Notes: generated by a model not told the origin, from the letters alone. Counted from the stretch's first letter, positions 7,853 through 15,543 are shown. The stretch is 20,395 nucleotides of DNA from Sphingobacterium sp. UBA6711 (GCA_002454415.1 DKIT01000067.1:75897-96291), one strand, 5' to 3'. A program made the numbers and translations.

Positions 7853-8028
7853 GCTGTCTTCGTATTGTGTTCGGATCTGCTTCGGAAAGTGTTGGGGACG
7901 GATTGAAGAACCTACGCATATTGATCGAATGTTGACCAAACTTTCCCTGGTCAGATACTGGTCGAGGTTTGGTCAAGGTTTGGTAAACATCTGTCTTCAT
8001 CCGAAGGTGATACGAACAAGGTCCGAAT
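7853..8028. repeat. Degenerate 11-base-period repeat array with words in both orientations
   Basis: Cutting the sequence from 7853 into 11-base units gives sixteen units in register. Units 1-4 share TTCG or TTGG at unit positions 7-10 (for example ATTGTGTTCGG, ATCTGCTTCGG). Units 7-8 (TATTGATCGAA, TGTTGACCAAA) match at 8 of 11. Units 9-12 end in TGGT, with CGAGGTTTGGT and CAAGGTTTGGT matching at 10 of 11. Units 14-16 carry CGAA at positions 7-10. Matches between neighbours inside blocks are 5-10 of 11, against about 3 expected. TTCGG on the left is the complement of CCGAA on the right, and TTGACCAAAC (7932-7941) is the exact inverse of GTTTGGTCAA (7967-7976), so the array could fold on itself. 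I know of no named family. Confidence 0.7.
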
Positions 8029-8180
8029 CTGACCGCAGTATTTTGTTAGCTTGAAACTTGTAATAAGGTTCTACTATGAAAACAGGTTTTGTACATGATC
8101 CGTTAAGAGCTTGTCCCGTACTTATTTATGCCAGTGATAATCAATGGCTATAAATAATTTAGGCAGATGAAAAATCGGTA

Positions 8181-8196
8181 TAAATTTGTATTTTTG
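8181..8196 (+). promoter_or_regulatory. Tandem -7 promoter elements for rlmD
   Basis: Two abutting exact matches to TAnnTTTG occur, TAAATTTG (8181-8188) and TATTTTTG (8189-8196). The second ends 6 bases before the ATG at 8203, so transcription from it would give a leaderless or nearly leaderless mRNA. The location argues against the earlier in-frame ATG at 8167. No good -33 TTTG is seen. Confidence 0.5.
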
Positions 8197-8202
8197 CGAG
8201 CT

Positions 8203-9612
8203 ATGAGTAGAAGAATTCCGCAAGAGAGAAAGTTCTTGAAAGATATTGCCATCATTGATATAGCCGAAGAGGGTAGAGGTGTTGGAAAAACCGAAGATTT
8301 GGTTTTGTTTGTAGAAAAAGCTGTTCCCGGTGATGTTGTTGACGTGGAGCTGATGCGCAAGAAGAAGAATTTTGCGGAAGCTCGTATAACCAGTTTAAAA
8401 GAAGCCTCTTCTTATCGGGTAGATCCCTTTTGTGAGCATTTTGGTGTTTGTGGCGGCTGTAAGTGGCAGCATATGACTTACGATGCACAATTAAAGTTTA
8501 AGCAGCAATCGGTCGACAATGCGTTGTCTCGTATTGGAAAAGTGGATACTTCTTCGATGGAAGATATTTTGGGCTCAGCCCAGACGGAATACTATAGAAA
8601 TAAGCTAGAATATACCTTCTCCAATAAAAAATGGTTGACGTCTGTCGATGAGGATGCTTCGAAGTTGGAAATGAATGCCCTGGGTTTTCACGTGCCGGGA
8701 CGTTTTGATAAAATTTTGGATATTGATCACTGTTTTCTGCAAGAAAATCCTTCAAATGAAGTTCGAAATACCATTCGTGATTTTGCCCTTAGTCAAGGTA
8801 TGACGTTTTACGATTTGCGTGAACACACGGGTGTATTGCGCAATTTGATCATTCGTATCTCATCCACAGGAGAAATGATGGTGATTGTGGTATTTGCGTA
8901 CCCAGAAGAAGGACAGGTTGAATTGTTGATGGATTTCGTGAAGGAAAAATTCCCTCAGGTAGCGTCCTTGTTATATATTGTAAACCAGAAACGTAATGAC
9001 ACCATCTTTGATCAAGATATCCAGGTTTATGCCGGTCGTGATTTTATCTATGAAGAGATGGAGGGTTTGCGGTATAAGGTAGGGCCCAAGTCTTTCTATC
9101 AGACAAATTCCGTACAAGCTTACGAACTTTATAAGATCACGCGTGACTTTGCAGATTTAAAAGGAGATGAATTGGTTTATGACTTATATACTGGAGCTGG
9201 GACAATTGCTAATTTTGTTGCTAAGAAAGCGAAAGAAGTGGTGGGAGTAGAGTACGTTCCTACTGCTATTGAGGATGCAAAAGTCAATTCTGCTATTAAT
9301 CATATCAACAATACAAAATTCTATGCTGGCGATATGAAAGATGTGTTGACTCCATCTTTTATTGCAGAGCACGGTAAGCCCGATGTTGTGATTACGGATC
9401 CCCCACGTGCCGGTATGCATGCGGATGTAGTCGCCCGTTTGCTGGAAATGGAATCCCCACGTATTGTATACGTTAGTTGTAATGCGGCAACACAAGCCAG
9501 GGATCTTGTATTATTGGCGGAAAAATATGAAGTAAAGCGCATTAAACCGGTAGATATGTTCCCGCATACGCAACATGTCGAGAATGTTGTTCTATTAGAA
9601 TTAAAGAAGTAA
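8203..9612 (+). CDS. rlmD: 23S rRNA (uracil-C5)-methyltransferase, RlmD/RumA type
   Basis: This SAM-dependent enzyme makes 5-methyluridine in 23S rRNA. From ATG 8203 it is 469 residues. An N-terminal TRAM RNA-binding domain (about residues 9-65) is followed by 4Fe-4S ligands Cys77-x5-Cys83-x2-Cys86 and Cys177. The Rossmann-like domain has VYDLYTGAGTIANF (SAM loop, about 325-338), the ITDPPRAGMH motif (about 397-406) and the nucleophile Cys426 in VYVSCNAAT. The start was chosen because -7 elements overlap the upstream extension starting at 8167, which does not look like family sequence. Within the RlmCD/RlmD/TrmA-like superfamily the exact target uridine cannot be told from sequence. A small conserved gene follows after 10 bases. 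Confidence 0.92.
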   Translation: MSRRIPQERKFLKDIAIIDIAEEGRGVGKTEDLVLFVEKAVPGDVVDVELMRKKKNFAEARITSLKEASSYRVDPFCEHFGVCGGCKWQHMTYDAQLKFKQQSVDNALSRIGKVDTSSMEDILGSAQTEYYRNKLEYTFSNKKWLTSVDEDASKLEMNALGFHVPGRFDKILDIDHCFLQENPSNEVRNTIRDFALSQGMTFYDLREHTGVLRNLIIRISSTGEMMVIVVFAYPEEGQVELLMDFVKEKFPQVASLLYIVNQKRNDTIFDQDIQVYAGRDFIYEEMEGLRYKVGPKSFYQTNSVQAYELYKITRDFADLKGDELVYDLYTGAGTIANFVAKKAKEVVGVEYVPTAIEDAKVNSAINHINNTKFYAGDMKDVLTPSFIAEHGKPDVVITDPPRAGMHADVVARLLEMESPRIVYVSCNAATQARDLVLLAEKYEVKRIKPVDMFPHTQHVENVVLLELKK

Positions 9613-9622
9613 TATTTACATT

Positions 9623-10021
9623 ATGGAGGTAGAAGATTTATTCTCAGGATCTTCAAGAGAAGATAAACCACAGGCTACAGAACAAAGTCCACTGAAGAGT
9701 TTGCAGATAGACCTCGATTTTTATAGTGAATCAATCCGTGAAGTTGCACAAGAGATTGTTGAAGAAGGTTATTCTAATCATCCGATTTTCGTGGCTCATC
9801 AGCATGAAGTGTCCGTTGGAGAGGTGATTTTGGATCGAAAAGAATTGAATACAAAATGGACGATTAATGCCTCTACATTGGAAGAATTTGTAGAAATGGA
9901 TATCATCAAAGAAGATCGAAAAACGTCCTTTATTCAGAGTTATAAACCCGCCAAGGACTATATGTGCTTATTTGTCGTGGTAGCCGAAGGCGCTAATTTT
10001 GTTTTTTATCCATACAAATAG
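9623..10021 (+). CDS. Conserved Bacteroidota hypothetical protein
   Basis: This is a 132-residue soluble protein without signal peptide or membrane segment. The N-terminal 25 residues are polar and likely disordered; the rest looks like one alpha/beta domain with blocks such as VAHQHEVSVGEVILDR, STLEEFV and CLFVVVAEGANFVFYPYK. I recall similar uncharacterised proteins in other Bacteroidota, but no function. It lies 10 bases after rlmD and is probably cotranscribed; that position hints at, but does not show, a link to RNA metabolism. It starts ATGGAGG with an AT-rich leader and no SD site. Confidence 0.8.
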   Translation: MEVEDLFSGSSREDKPQATEQSPLKSLQIDLDFYSESIREVAQEIVEEGYSNHPIFVAHQHEVSVGEVILDRKELNTKWTINASTLEEFVEMDIIKEDRKTSFIQSYKPAKDYMCLFVVVAEGANFVFYPYK

Positions 10022-10083
10022 AACGAAGGATTATTTAAACTTTTTTAACAATACAAGTGTTAAACTATTATTATTTTTAGAAA

Positions 10084-10284
10084 AACCTTGATGAGGTGAT
10101 CCGCAGCAAATGAGATGAAAATGTGCTTAAGGTTCATCGTCATCATTGGGCATAAAGCACTTTCAATAAGACAGGAAATAAGCAGGCGGCAATTGATGTG
10201 TTTCTAAAGAAATTCCCCACTGCAGATGAAAAGATAACAGATCATGCTAAGTTCATGTCTGTATTCGGCAGAGGTACTGGGTAA
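10084..10284 (+). pseudogene. Possible decayed gene remnant
   Basis: In one frame this stretch reads like protein interrupted by stops at 10111 and 10153. The last segment (10156-10284) gives 42 codons including QAAIDVFLKKFPTADEKI and KFMSVFGRGTG before a TAA. The composition looks coding, but I cannot assign a family, and chance is a real alternative. The rest of the gap 10022-10297 shows a weak 7-base-pair inverted repeat (10044-10064) and nothing else. Confidence 0.2.
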
Positions 10285-10297
10285 ATAATTATTGAAG

Positions 10298-11056
10298 ATG
10301 AAAATAATACAAATACATATACGATTATTAGGACTTTTATTACTGTTGTTGGCGACATTTGGAGCGACGGCACAACATATACAAAAGGTCTCGGGGATGG
10401 TATTGCAGAAGGGTACGGGTAATCGTATTGGCGAGGTGGTGGTCCTGAATCTGCGTACAAATAGATCAACTTTGACAAACTCTTTTGGCGTTTTTACGGT
10501 CGATGCATCTGTCGGTGACTCGTTATCCTTTACGAAGGTTGGTTTTTCACCTATAAAAACTGTCTTGACAAATCTGAATGAGTTTTATGTGGAGTTGCAG
10601 GAAGGTATTAGATTGGAGACAGCGATAGTTGAGCGAAAATCTAAAGAGGCAGAATTGAATGAGGCCATGGGTAATTATTCTAAAAAAGGCGTATATAATG
10701 GCGGAAAAAATAAATTTGGAACCTATTTGGGAAGTCCGGCAACCGCACTTTATAATCTTTTTGGTCGAGAGGCTAAAAATGCAAAACGTTTTGGCCGTTT
10801 TATGGACAAAGAAAAAGATGAACTACAGGTAGATCGTATCTTTTCAAGAGAGGCTGTTAAAAATCTAACAAAATTAGATAGTACTGACCTGGATGCCTTC
10901 ATGGTGCGTTATCGCCCTTCTTTTGATCTTGCTGAGCATTGGGGCCAATATGATCTAATGCATTATGTACAACAGTCTTTGGAAGATTTTAATGCAAAGG
11001 GCCGTCCAACAGGTTCATTATTGCCAGACATAGAAGTGAAAACTCAGGAGAAGTAA
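10298..11056 (+). CDS. Secreted protein with carboxypeptidase-regulatory-like (CarboxypepD_reg) domain
   Basis: From ATG 10298 the product has 252 residues; the TTG two codons earlier is less likely. A Sec signal peptide is clear: a short positive start, a hydrophobic run IRLLGLLLLLLATFG, and a probable cleavage after ATAQ. Residues about 28-100 form a beta-sandwich domain of the CarboxypepD_reg-like type (VSGMVLQKGTGNRIGEVVV, TNSFGVFTVDASVGDSLSFT, KVGFSPIKT), as found at the N-termini of TonB-dependent receptors. The remaining about 150 residues are charged and helix-like, with NKFGTYLGSPATALYNLFG; I do not know a function. It is a free-standing protein, not a receptor fragment: no plug or barrel follows. 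A periplasmic or outer-membrane-associated location is inferred. Confidence 0.8.
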   Translation: MKIIQIHIRLLGLLLLLLATFGATAQHIQKVSGMVLQKGTGNRIGEVVVLNLRTNRSTLTNSFGVFTVDASVGDSLSFTKVGFSPIKTVLTNLNEFYVELQEGIRLETAIVERKSKEAELNEAMGNYSKKGVYNGGKNKFGTYLGSPATALYNLFGREAKNAKRFGRFMDKEKDELQVDRIFSREAVKNLTKLDSTDLDAFMVRYRPSFDLAEHWGQYDLMHYVQQSLEDFNAKGRPTGSLLPDIEVKTQEK

Positions 11057-11190
11057 AAACAAATTTTTCCTAGGACTGTTAGCATGTAGGACGAAAAGAT
11101 CTGAAGGATTTGTAGCGGATCGACTTCATGTGAAGAAAAATTATCGATCTTTTTAATGTTTCGTAACAAAAAAGTTGAGAAAAATATCTT

Positions 11191-11231
11191 TTGGCACTTT
11201 GTTTGATTTTAGTAGAACTGTATTTAGTTTG
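11191..11231 (+). promoter_or_regulatory. Promoter region of OmpA-like gene: sigma-54-like site, overlapping a -33/-7 site
   Basis: TTGGCACTTTGTTTGA (11191-11206) matches the sigma-54 pattern TGGCAC-N5-TTGC except for A in place of the final C; GG and the -12 G are spaced correctly. The start of transcription would be near 11218. Alternatively TTTG at 11202-11205 with TTAGTTTG at 11224-11231 (18-base spacing) could be a housekeeping promoter, starting near 11238. Farther upstream, CTTCA-TG-TGAAG (11124-11135) is a perfect small dyad that could bind a regulator. Confidence 0.45.
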
Positions 11232-11259
11232 AATATTAAAAGTCTTAGATAGCATACAT

Positions 11260-11949
11260 ATGAAAATGAATAGAAAATTAGCTGTATTTGGTTTGACTGT
11301 TGCAACCTCAGCTATGTTATTTGGTAGTTGTTCTACTATCCAAAATACAAATAATACGACCAAGGGCGGAGTAATTGGTGGGGTTGCTGGCGGCGCATTA
11401 GGTGCGTTAATCGGCGGTAAGGCTGGTAATACGGCTATCGGTACTCTGGCTGGAGCTGCTATTGGTGGTGCTGCGGGCGTTTTAATCGGTAAAAAAATGG
11501 ACAAGCAAGCTGCAGAAATTTCTAAAACCGTAGAAGGCGCCGAAGTAACACAATCCGCGGAAGGTATCGTTGTTAAATTTGATTCAGGTATTTTATTTGA
11601 TTTTAATAAATCTGATCTAAAAACATCAGCAAAGGATAATATTGCAAATCTAGTGACAACATTGAACAAAGAGCAAGGTACAGAGATTTTGGTTATTGGT
11701 CATACAGACAATGTAGGTTCATTGGCTGCTAATGAAAAAGTATCTTTGGACCGAGCAAATTCGGTACGCGCTTTCGCGGTGTCTAAAGGTCTAGCTTCAT
11801 CTCGTGTTAAAACTGAAGGCAGAAATTTCTCTGAACCAATTGCCAGTAACGACACGGAGGCAGGACGAGCTCAAAACCGTCGTGTAGAAATCGTTATCGT
11901 AGCTGGTGACCAAATGAAGAAAGAAGCAAAACAAGAAGCGGGTCAATAA
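11260..11949 (+). CDS. OmpA-family outer-membrane lipoprotein with glycine zipper
   Basis: The 229-residue protein is predicted to be lipidated at Cys24 (lipobox FGSC after a hydrophobic signal) and to tether the outer membrane to peptidoglycan. Residues about 36-80 are a Gly/Ala-rich zipper (GGVIGGVAGGALGALIGG and AIGGAAGVLIG), which may span or associate with the membrane. Residues about 103-216 form the OmpA C-terminal peptidoglycan-binding domain, with FDFNKSDL, GHTDNVGS, LDRANSVRAF, and GRAQNRRVEIVI. The tail is charged. No surface-export signal of acidic residues follows the Cys, so it probably faces the periplasm. ATG 11266 is a possible alternative start. It is monocistronic, with its own promoter region and terminator. 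Confidence 0.93.
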   Translation: MKMNRKLAVFGLTVATSAMLFGSCSTIQNTNNTTKGGVIGGVAGGALGALIGGKAGNTAIGTLAGAAIGGAAGVLIGKKMDKQAAEISKTVEGAEVTQSAEGIVVKFDSGILFDFNKSDLKTSAKDNIANLVTTLNKEQGTEILVIGHTDNVGSLAANEKVSLDRANSVRAFAVSKGLASSRVKTEGRNFSEPIASNDTEAGRAQNRRVEIVIVAGDQMKKEAKQEAGQ

Positions 11950-12002
11950 ATCGCTCTGTAGATATTGCGCTGAAATGCAGTTTATCGGATTTCAGAGTAT
12001 GG

Positions 12003-12033
12003 AAAAGGCGTTAATTTTATTAACGCCTTTTTT
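12003..12033 (+). terminator. Rho-independent terminator of OmpA-like gene
   Basis: A perfect 12-base-pair stem (AAAAGGCGTTAA with TTAACGCCTTTT) around a 5-base loop is followed by further T residues, 53 bases after the stop. It opens the 306-base gap to miaB, which otherwise holds only a candidate promoter. Confidence 0.88.
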
Positions 12034-12141
12034 AATGAACGATCATCAGCTGAGAAATGCAGCCACAGCTGGTGCTGAAATTTGACAAAGCATAAACCAT
12101 ATTTCTATCTGCCAAACTGTCATTATATGAATTTTAATTTT

Positions 12142-12149
12142 TAACTTTG
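12142..12149 (+). promoter_or_regulatory. -7 promoter element for miaB operon
   Basis: TAACTTTG matches TAnnTTTG exactly. No clear -33 TTTG lies upstream. Transcription would start near 12156, leaving about a 100-base leader before miaB. It would serve the whole miaB-secG unit. Confidence 0.4.
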
Positions 12150-12255
12150 TAGTCTTTGAAACTATTACGGACGTCGATCGGATCTTAAAATATGATCACT
12201 ACGGCGCTAGATTCATTGCCAATAATTAAAATTATATTCTATTGAATATCGAGCT

Positions 12256-13692
12256 ATGCTAGATTTAACACATACCACTAAGGAACACGACGAATCTCGT
12301 CAGGGTGAGGCATTATTATTAGAACAGGATCCGACTTTAAGTAATGGACGCAAACTGTATATTGAAAGTTACGGTTGCCAAATGAATTTTTCGGATAGTG
12401 AGATTGTTGCTTCTATTTTATTGGATAAGGGTTTTGAAACGACTAAAAATTATCAAGAAGCTGATGTTGTTTTTATAAATACCTGTTCAATTCGCGAAAA
12501 TGCTGAGCAACGTGTTCGCAATCGCTTAAAAGAATTTGAAGCTGCCAAAACGAAAAACCCAGGAATGATTGTTGGTGTGTTAGGCTGTATGGCTGAGCGT
12601 TTGAAATCGAAATTCTTAGAAGAAGAAAAATTGGTAGATGTCGTGGTTGGTCCAGATGCATATCGTGATTTACCAAATTTGATCGATAAGGTTGATGATG
12701 GAGCTAAAGCTGTCAACGTACTATTATCTAGAGAGGAAACCTACGCGGATATCAATCCTGTCCGTTTGAATTCAAATGGCGTAACCGCTTTTATATCGAT
12801 TATGCGTGGATGTGATAACATGTGCTCGTTTTGTGTCGTTCCATTTACGCGGGGACGTGAGCGTAGTCGTGATCCACATTCTATTGTAAAAGAAGCGAAA
12901 GATTTGTTTGACGCAGGGTATAAAGAAGTTACTTTATTGGGTCAAAACGTGGATTCCTATAAATATAGTGCTTCCGTTGCTGAAGGCGAAACTCCTAGCG
13001 AAACTGTAACATTTGCTGCATTACTGAAAATGGTTGCAGAAGTCAGTCCTCTTTTACGTGTTCGCTTTTCTACTTCTCATCCAAAAGACATTACCGATGA
13101 AGTCCTTTATGCAATAGCTTCACATGAGAATATCTGTAATTATATCCACCTTCCTGTTCAATCTGGTAACTCTAGAGTTTTGGAACTTATGAACCGGACA
13201 TATGACCGTGAATGGTATATGGAGCGTGTTGATGCAATTCGTCGTATCATTCCTGATTGTGCTATTTCTACCGATGTCATTACAGGCTTTTGCACCGAAA
13301 CAGAGGAAGAACATCAAGAAACATTGTCGATGATGGATTATGTGAAATATGATTTCGCCTATATGTTTGCCTATTCGGAAAGACCTGGTACTTTGGCTGC
13401 GAAAAGATATGAAGATGATATTCCTGAAGATATAAAAAAACGTCGTTTAACGGAGGTTATCAATAAACAACGCGATCATAGTTTGTATCGTTATCAACAT
13501 TTTGTTGGAAAAGTATGTAAAGTACTTATCGAAGGGTTCTCTAAAAGATCAGAATTTGATTTCTGTGGACGTAATGACCAAAATGCATTGGTTGTATTTC
13601 CAATAGATCCTAGATTTAAACAAGGTGATTATGTAAACGTAGTCGTTGAGTCGTGCACATCGGCGACCCTATTGGGGAAAATTGTTGATTAA
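12256..13692 (+). CDS. miaB: tRNA-2-methylthio-N6-dimethylallyladenosine synthase MiaB
   Basis: MiaB is a radical-SAM methylthiotransferase that adds the 2-methylthio group to i6A37 in tRNAs reading UNN codons. The 478-residue protein has a 30-residue polar N-terminal extension, then the methylthiotransferase domain with auxiliary-cluster ligands Cys41 (ESYGCQMNFSDSE), Cys77 (INTCSIRENA) and Cys111 (VLGCMAERL). The radical SAM motif is Cys186-x3-Cys190-x2-Cys193 in MRGCDNMCSFCVVPFTRGRE. A TRAM domain occupies about residues 412-478. The ESYGCQMN and SIREN blocks favour MiaB over RimO or MtaB. It heads a close-packed unit with the sigma-54 activator 36 bases downstream. Confidence 0.96.
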   Translation: MLDLTHTTKEHDESRQGEALLLEQDPTLSNGRKLYIESYGCQMNFSDSEIVASILLDKGFETTKNYQEADVVFINTCSIRENAEQRVRNRLKEFEAAKTKNPGMIVGVLGCMAERLKSKFLEEEKLVDVVVGPDAYRDLPNLIDKVDDGAKAVNVLLSREETYADINPVRLNSNGVTAFISIMRGCDNMCSFCVVPFTRGRERSRDPHSIVKEAKDLFDAGYKEVTLLGQNVDSYKYSASVAEGETPSETVTFAALLKMVAEVSPLLRVRFSTSHPKDITDEVLYAIASHENICNYIHLPVQSGNSRVLELMNRTYDREWYMERVDAIRRIIPDCAISTDVITGFCTETEEEHQETLSMMDYVKYDFAYMFAYSERPGTLAAKRYEDDIPEDIKKRRLTEVINKQRDHSLYRYQHFVGKVCKVLIEGFSKRSEFDFCGRNDQNALVVFPIDPRFKQGDYVNVVVESCTSATLLGKIVD

Positions 13693-13728
13693 CAAAACTT
13701 AAATTGTTTTATTTCCAACTGGAAATTT

Positions 13729-15003
13729 ATGGATAACCAAGATATAAAAAATAGATTTGGGATTATCGGTAATTCACCATTGTTGAACCGTGCGATAGAT
13801 ATTGCACGTCAAGTGGCCCCAACTGATATTTCTGTATTAATACAAGGTGAAAGCGGTAGTGGTAAAGAGGTTTTTTCGCACATTATCCATCAATTAAGTT
13901 CACGAAAACATGGCCCATTCATTGCCGTCAATTGCGGAGCTATACCGGAAGGAACGATTGATTCTGAATTATTTGGTCATGAAAAAGGTTCATTTACGGG
14001 TGCTCATGAAGCCAGAAAAGGATATTTTGAAGTCGTTGATGGTGGAACAATTTTTTTGGATGAAGTAGGGGAATTGCCTTTAGGCACTCAAGCAAGATTA
14101 TTGCGTGTATTGGAATCAGGTGAGTATATACGGGTCGGATCATCTAAAGTACAGAAGACAAATGTCCGTGTTGTTGCAGCTACAAATGTGAATGTATTCG
14201 AAGCTGTACAGAAGGGTAAATTCCGTGAAGATCTCTATTATCGTTTGAATACAGTGCCATTACGTGTGCCATCGTTGCGTGAACGTTCTGAAGATGTTAA
14301 TTTGTTGTTTCGCAAATTTATTGTTGATTTTTCCGAGAAATATCGTACACCGGGTGTTCAATTGACCGAGGATGCACAAAATATGTTACGGAATTATAGT
14401 TGGCCTGGAAACGTCCGTCAACTAAAAAATGTTGCCGAACAAATCGCTGTTCTGGAGAAAGAACGTATTGTCGACGCTCATACACTTCAGAATTATTTGC
14501 CAAACGAATCTCGTACAAGTTTACCTGCTGTAGTCGCTCAAAATAAGGGCGGGAAAGAAGATTTTTCAGAACGGGATCTGCTTTATAAAGTCCTTTTTGA
14601 TATGAAAAAGGATATGGTCGATCTGAAGAAGCTCGTGGTTGAATTGATTCAAAAAGGTGTTGACTCTAGTACTTTTGACCAAAATTCTCCTTATATCAAT
14701 CAATTGTATCAGGAGATTGAACCTCAGTTGAAATCTGAACAGGAAAGTTACAACACGACACCAACTCTGACAATTCATTCTCCAAATAACGCGACGAATG
14801 TATTGAAAAATTCTGTTCCGCAGGACGAGTATTTGCAAGATGCTCAGGAAGTGGAGGAGTCTTTATCTCTTGTGGATAAAGAGTCGGATCTTATTAAGAA
14901 AGCACTGAAAAAGCATCGTGGGAAGCGTAAAGCTGCTGCTCAGGAACTTGGTATTTCAGAAAGAACTTTGTATAGAAAAATTAAAGACTTAAATTTAGAT
15001 TAA
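13729..15003 (+). CDS. Sigma-54-dependent transcriptional activator, AAA+ plus Fis-type HTH, no sensor domain
   Basis: This 424-residue protein is an enhancer-binding activator of RNA polymerase carrying sigma-54. The AAA+ domain begins almost at the N-terminus (residues 9-245): Walker A GESGSGKE (40-47), the sigma-54-contacting loop GSFTGA (87-92, a variant of GAFTGA), Walker B GGTIFLDE (105-112), REDLYYRL (166-173) and WPGNVRQLKN. There is no receiver, GAF or PAS domain, so activity is not set by phosphorylation in the usual way; PspF-like proteins share this layout. Residues about 260-380 form a linker with a coiled-coil-like stretch (DMKKDMVDLKKLVVEL). The last 40 residues are a Fis-type helix-turn-helix (RKAAAQELGISERTLYRKI). 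lptE follows after 11 bases. Targets are unknown; sigma-54-like sites occur before the OmpA-like gene and groES in this window. Confidence 0.95.
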   Translation: MDNQDIKNRFGIIGNSPLLNRAIDIARQVAPTDISVLIQGESGSGKEVFSHIIHQLSSRKHGPFIAVNCGAIPEGTIDSELFGHEKGSFTGAHEARKGYFEVVDGGTIFLDEVGELPLGTQARLLRVLESGEYIRVGSSKVQKTNVRVVAATNVNVFEAVQKGKFREDLYYRLNTVPLRVPSLRERSEDVNLLFRKFIVDFSEKYRTPGVQLTEDAQNMLRNYSWPGNVRQLKNVAEQIAVLEKERIVDAHTLQNYLPNESRTSLPAVVAQNKGGKEDFSERDLLYKVLFDMKKDMVDLKKLVVELIQKGVDSSTFDQNSPYINQLYQEIEPQLKSEQESYNTTPTLTIHSPNNATNVLKNSVPQDEYLQDAQEVEESLSLVDKESDLIKKALKKHRGKRKAAAQELGISERTLYRKIKDLNLD

Positions 15004-15014
15004 GGTTTTTACAC

Positions 15015-15530
15015 ATGTTGTCAAAAAGAATTTTATATACGTTTTTCACGATTATGCTTCTATTCGTTATGAATGGTTGTGGCGTGAAGTACGGCTTTAC
15101 TGGAGGATCTATTCCAGAGGGAATGAAAACTGTAAATGTTCAATATTTTGAAAATATTGCCGCATTGGTTTATCCCACATTAAGCCAGAATTTTACTGAA
15201 GCTTTAAAGGAACGCATCCGTAATCAATCAAGGTTGAGTCAAGTAAACCAGGATGGAGACGCGACTTTTGAAGGGTTTATCACAGATTACACGGTAAGTC
15301 CGGCCGCTGTTGAAGCAGGTACGGACCGTGCGGCGATGAATCGTTTAACCATTACGGTTAAAGTTTCATATCATAACAAAATAAATCCAAAGGATGATTT
15401 TGAACAGCCTTTTACACGTTTCAAGGAATTTGCTGGAAATCTTCAAAGTGCAGAAGAGGAAAAATTGGGGAAGGAAATTATTCAAATGTTAACGGAAGAT
15501 ATATACAATAAGGCATTTGCTAATTGGTAA
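15015..15530 (+). CDS. lptE: LptE-like LPS-assembly lipoprotein
   Basis: LptE is the outer-membrane lipoprotein that plugs and supports LptD in lipopolysaccharide export. The 171-residue protein has a lipoprotein signal (hydrophobic run, then NGC with lipidated Cys22) followed by GVKYGFTGGSIPEGMKTVNV and the AALVYPTLSQNFTEALKERI block typical of Bacteroidota LptE family members. Family length is matched. It lies 11 bases after the activator gene and 13 before the next start. The assignment rests on overall family resemblance and context rather than on catalytic motifs. Confidence 0.85.
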   Translation: MLSKRILYTFFTIMLLFVMNGCGVKYGFTGGSIPEGMKTVNVQYFENIAALVYPTLSQNFTEALKERIRNQSRLSQVNQDGDATFEGFITDYTVSPAAVEAGTDRAAMNRLTITVKVSYHNKINPKDDFEQPFTRFKEFAGNLQSAEEEKLGKEIIQMLTEDIYNKAFANW

Positions 15531-15543
15531 TACTATTTCTAAG

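Larger units (their letters stand above)
7725..8202. other. Long intergenic region between TetR gene and rlmD
   Basis: These 478 bases hold no credible gene. Bases 7725-7852 show nothing recognisable, and no good terminator for the TetR gene. Bases 7853-8028 are an 11-base-period repeat, described separately. Bases 8076-8153 hold a 25-codon ATG frame without features. The last 20 or so bases hold two overlapping -7 elements for rlmD. Confidence 0.6.

Noticed and set aside
7839..8054. 71-codon plus-strand frame and a 68-codon minus-strand frame (7794-8000) in the TetR-rlmD gap
   Set aside because: Both are open because the 11-base-period repeat happens to lack stops there; neither resembles a protein.
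8076..8153. 25-codon ATG frame before rlmD
   Set aside because: Too short, no ribosome site, no recognisable product.
8167..8202. Upstream in-frame ATG of rlmD
   Set aside because: Two exact -7 promoter elements lie downstream of it, and the extra 12 residues do not look like the start of this family.
15517..15543. TTG start of the TPR-like protein overlapping lptE
   Set aside because: The ATG at 15544 gives a more natural start just after the lptE stop.
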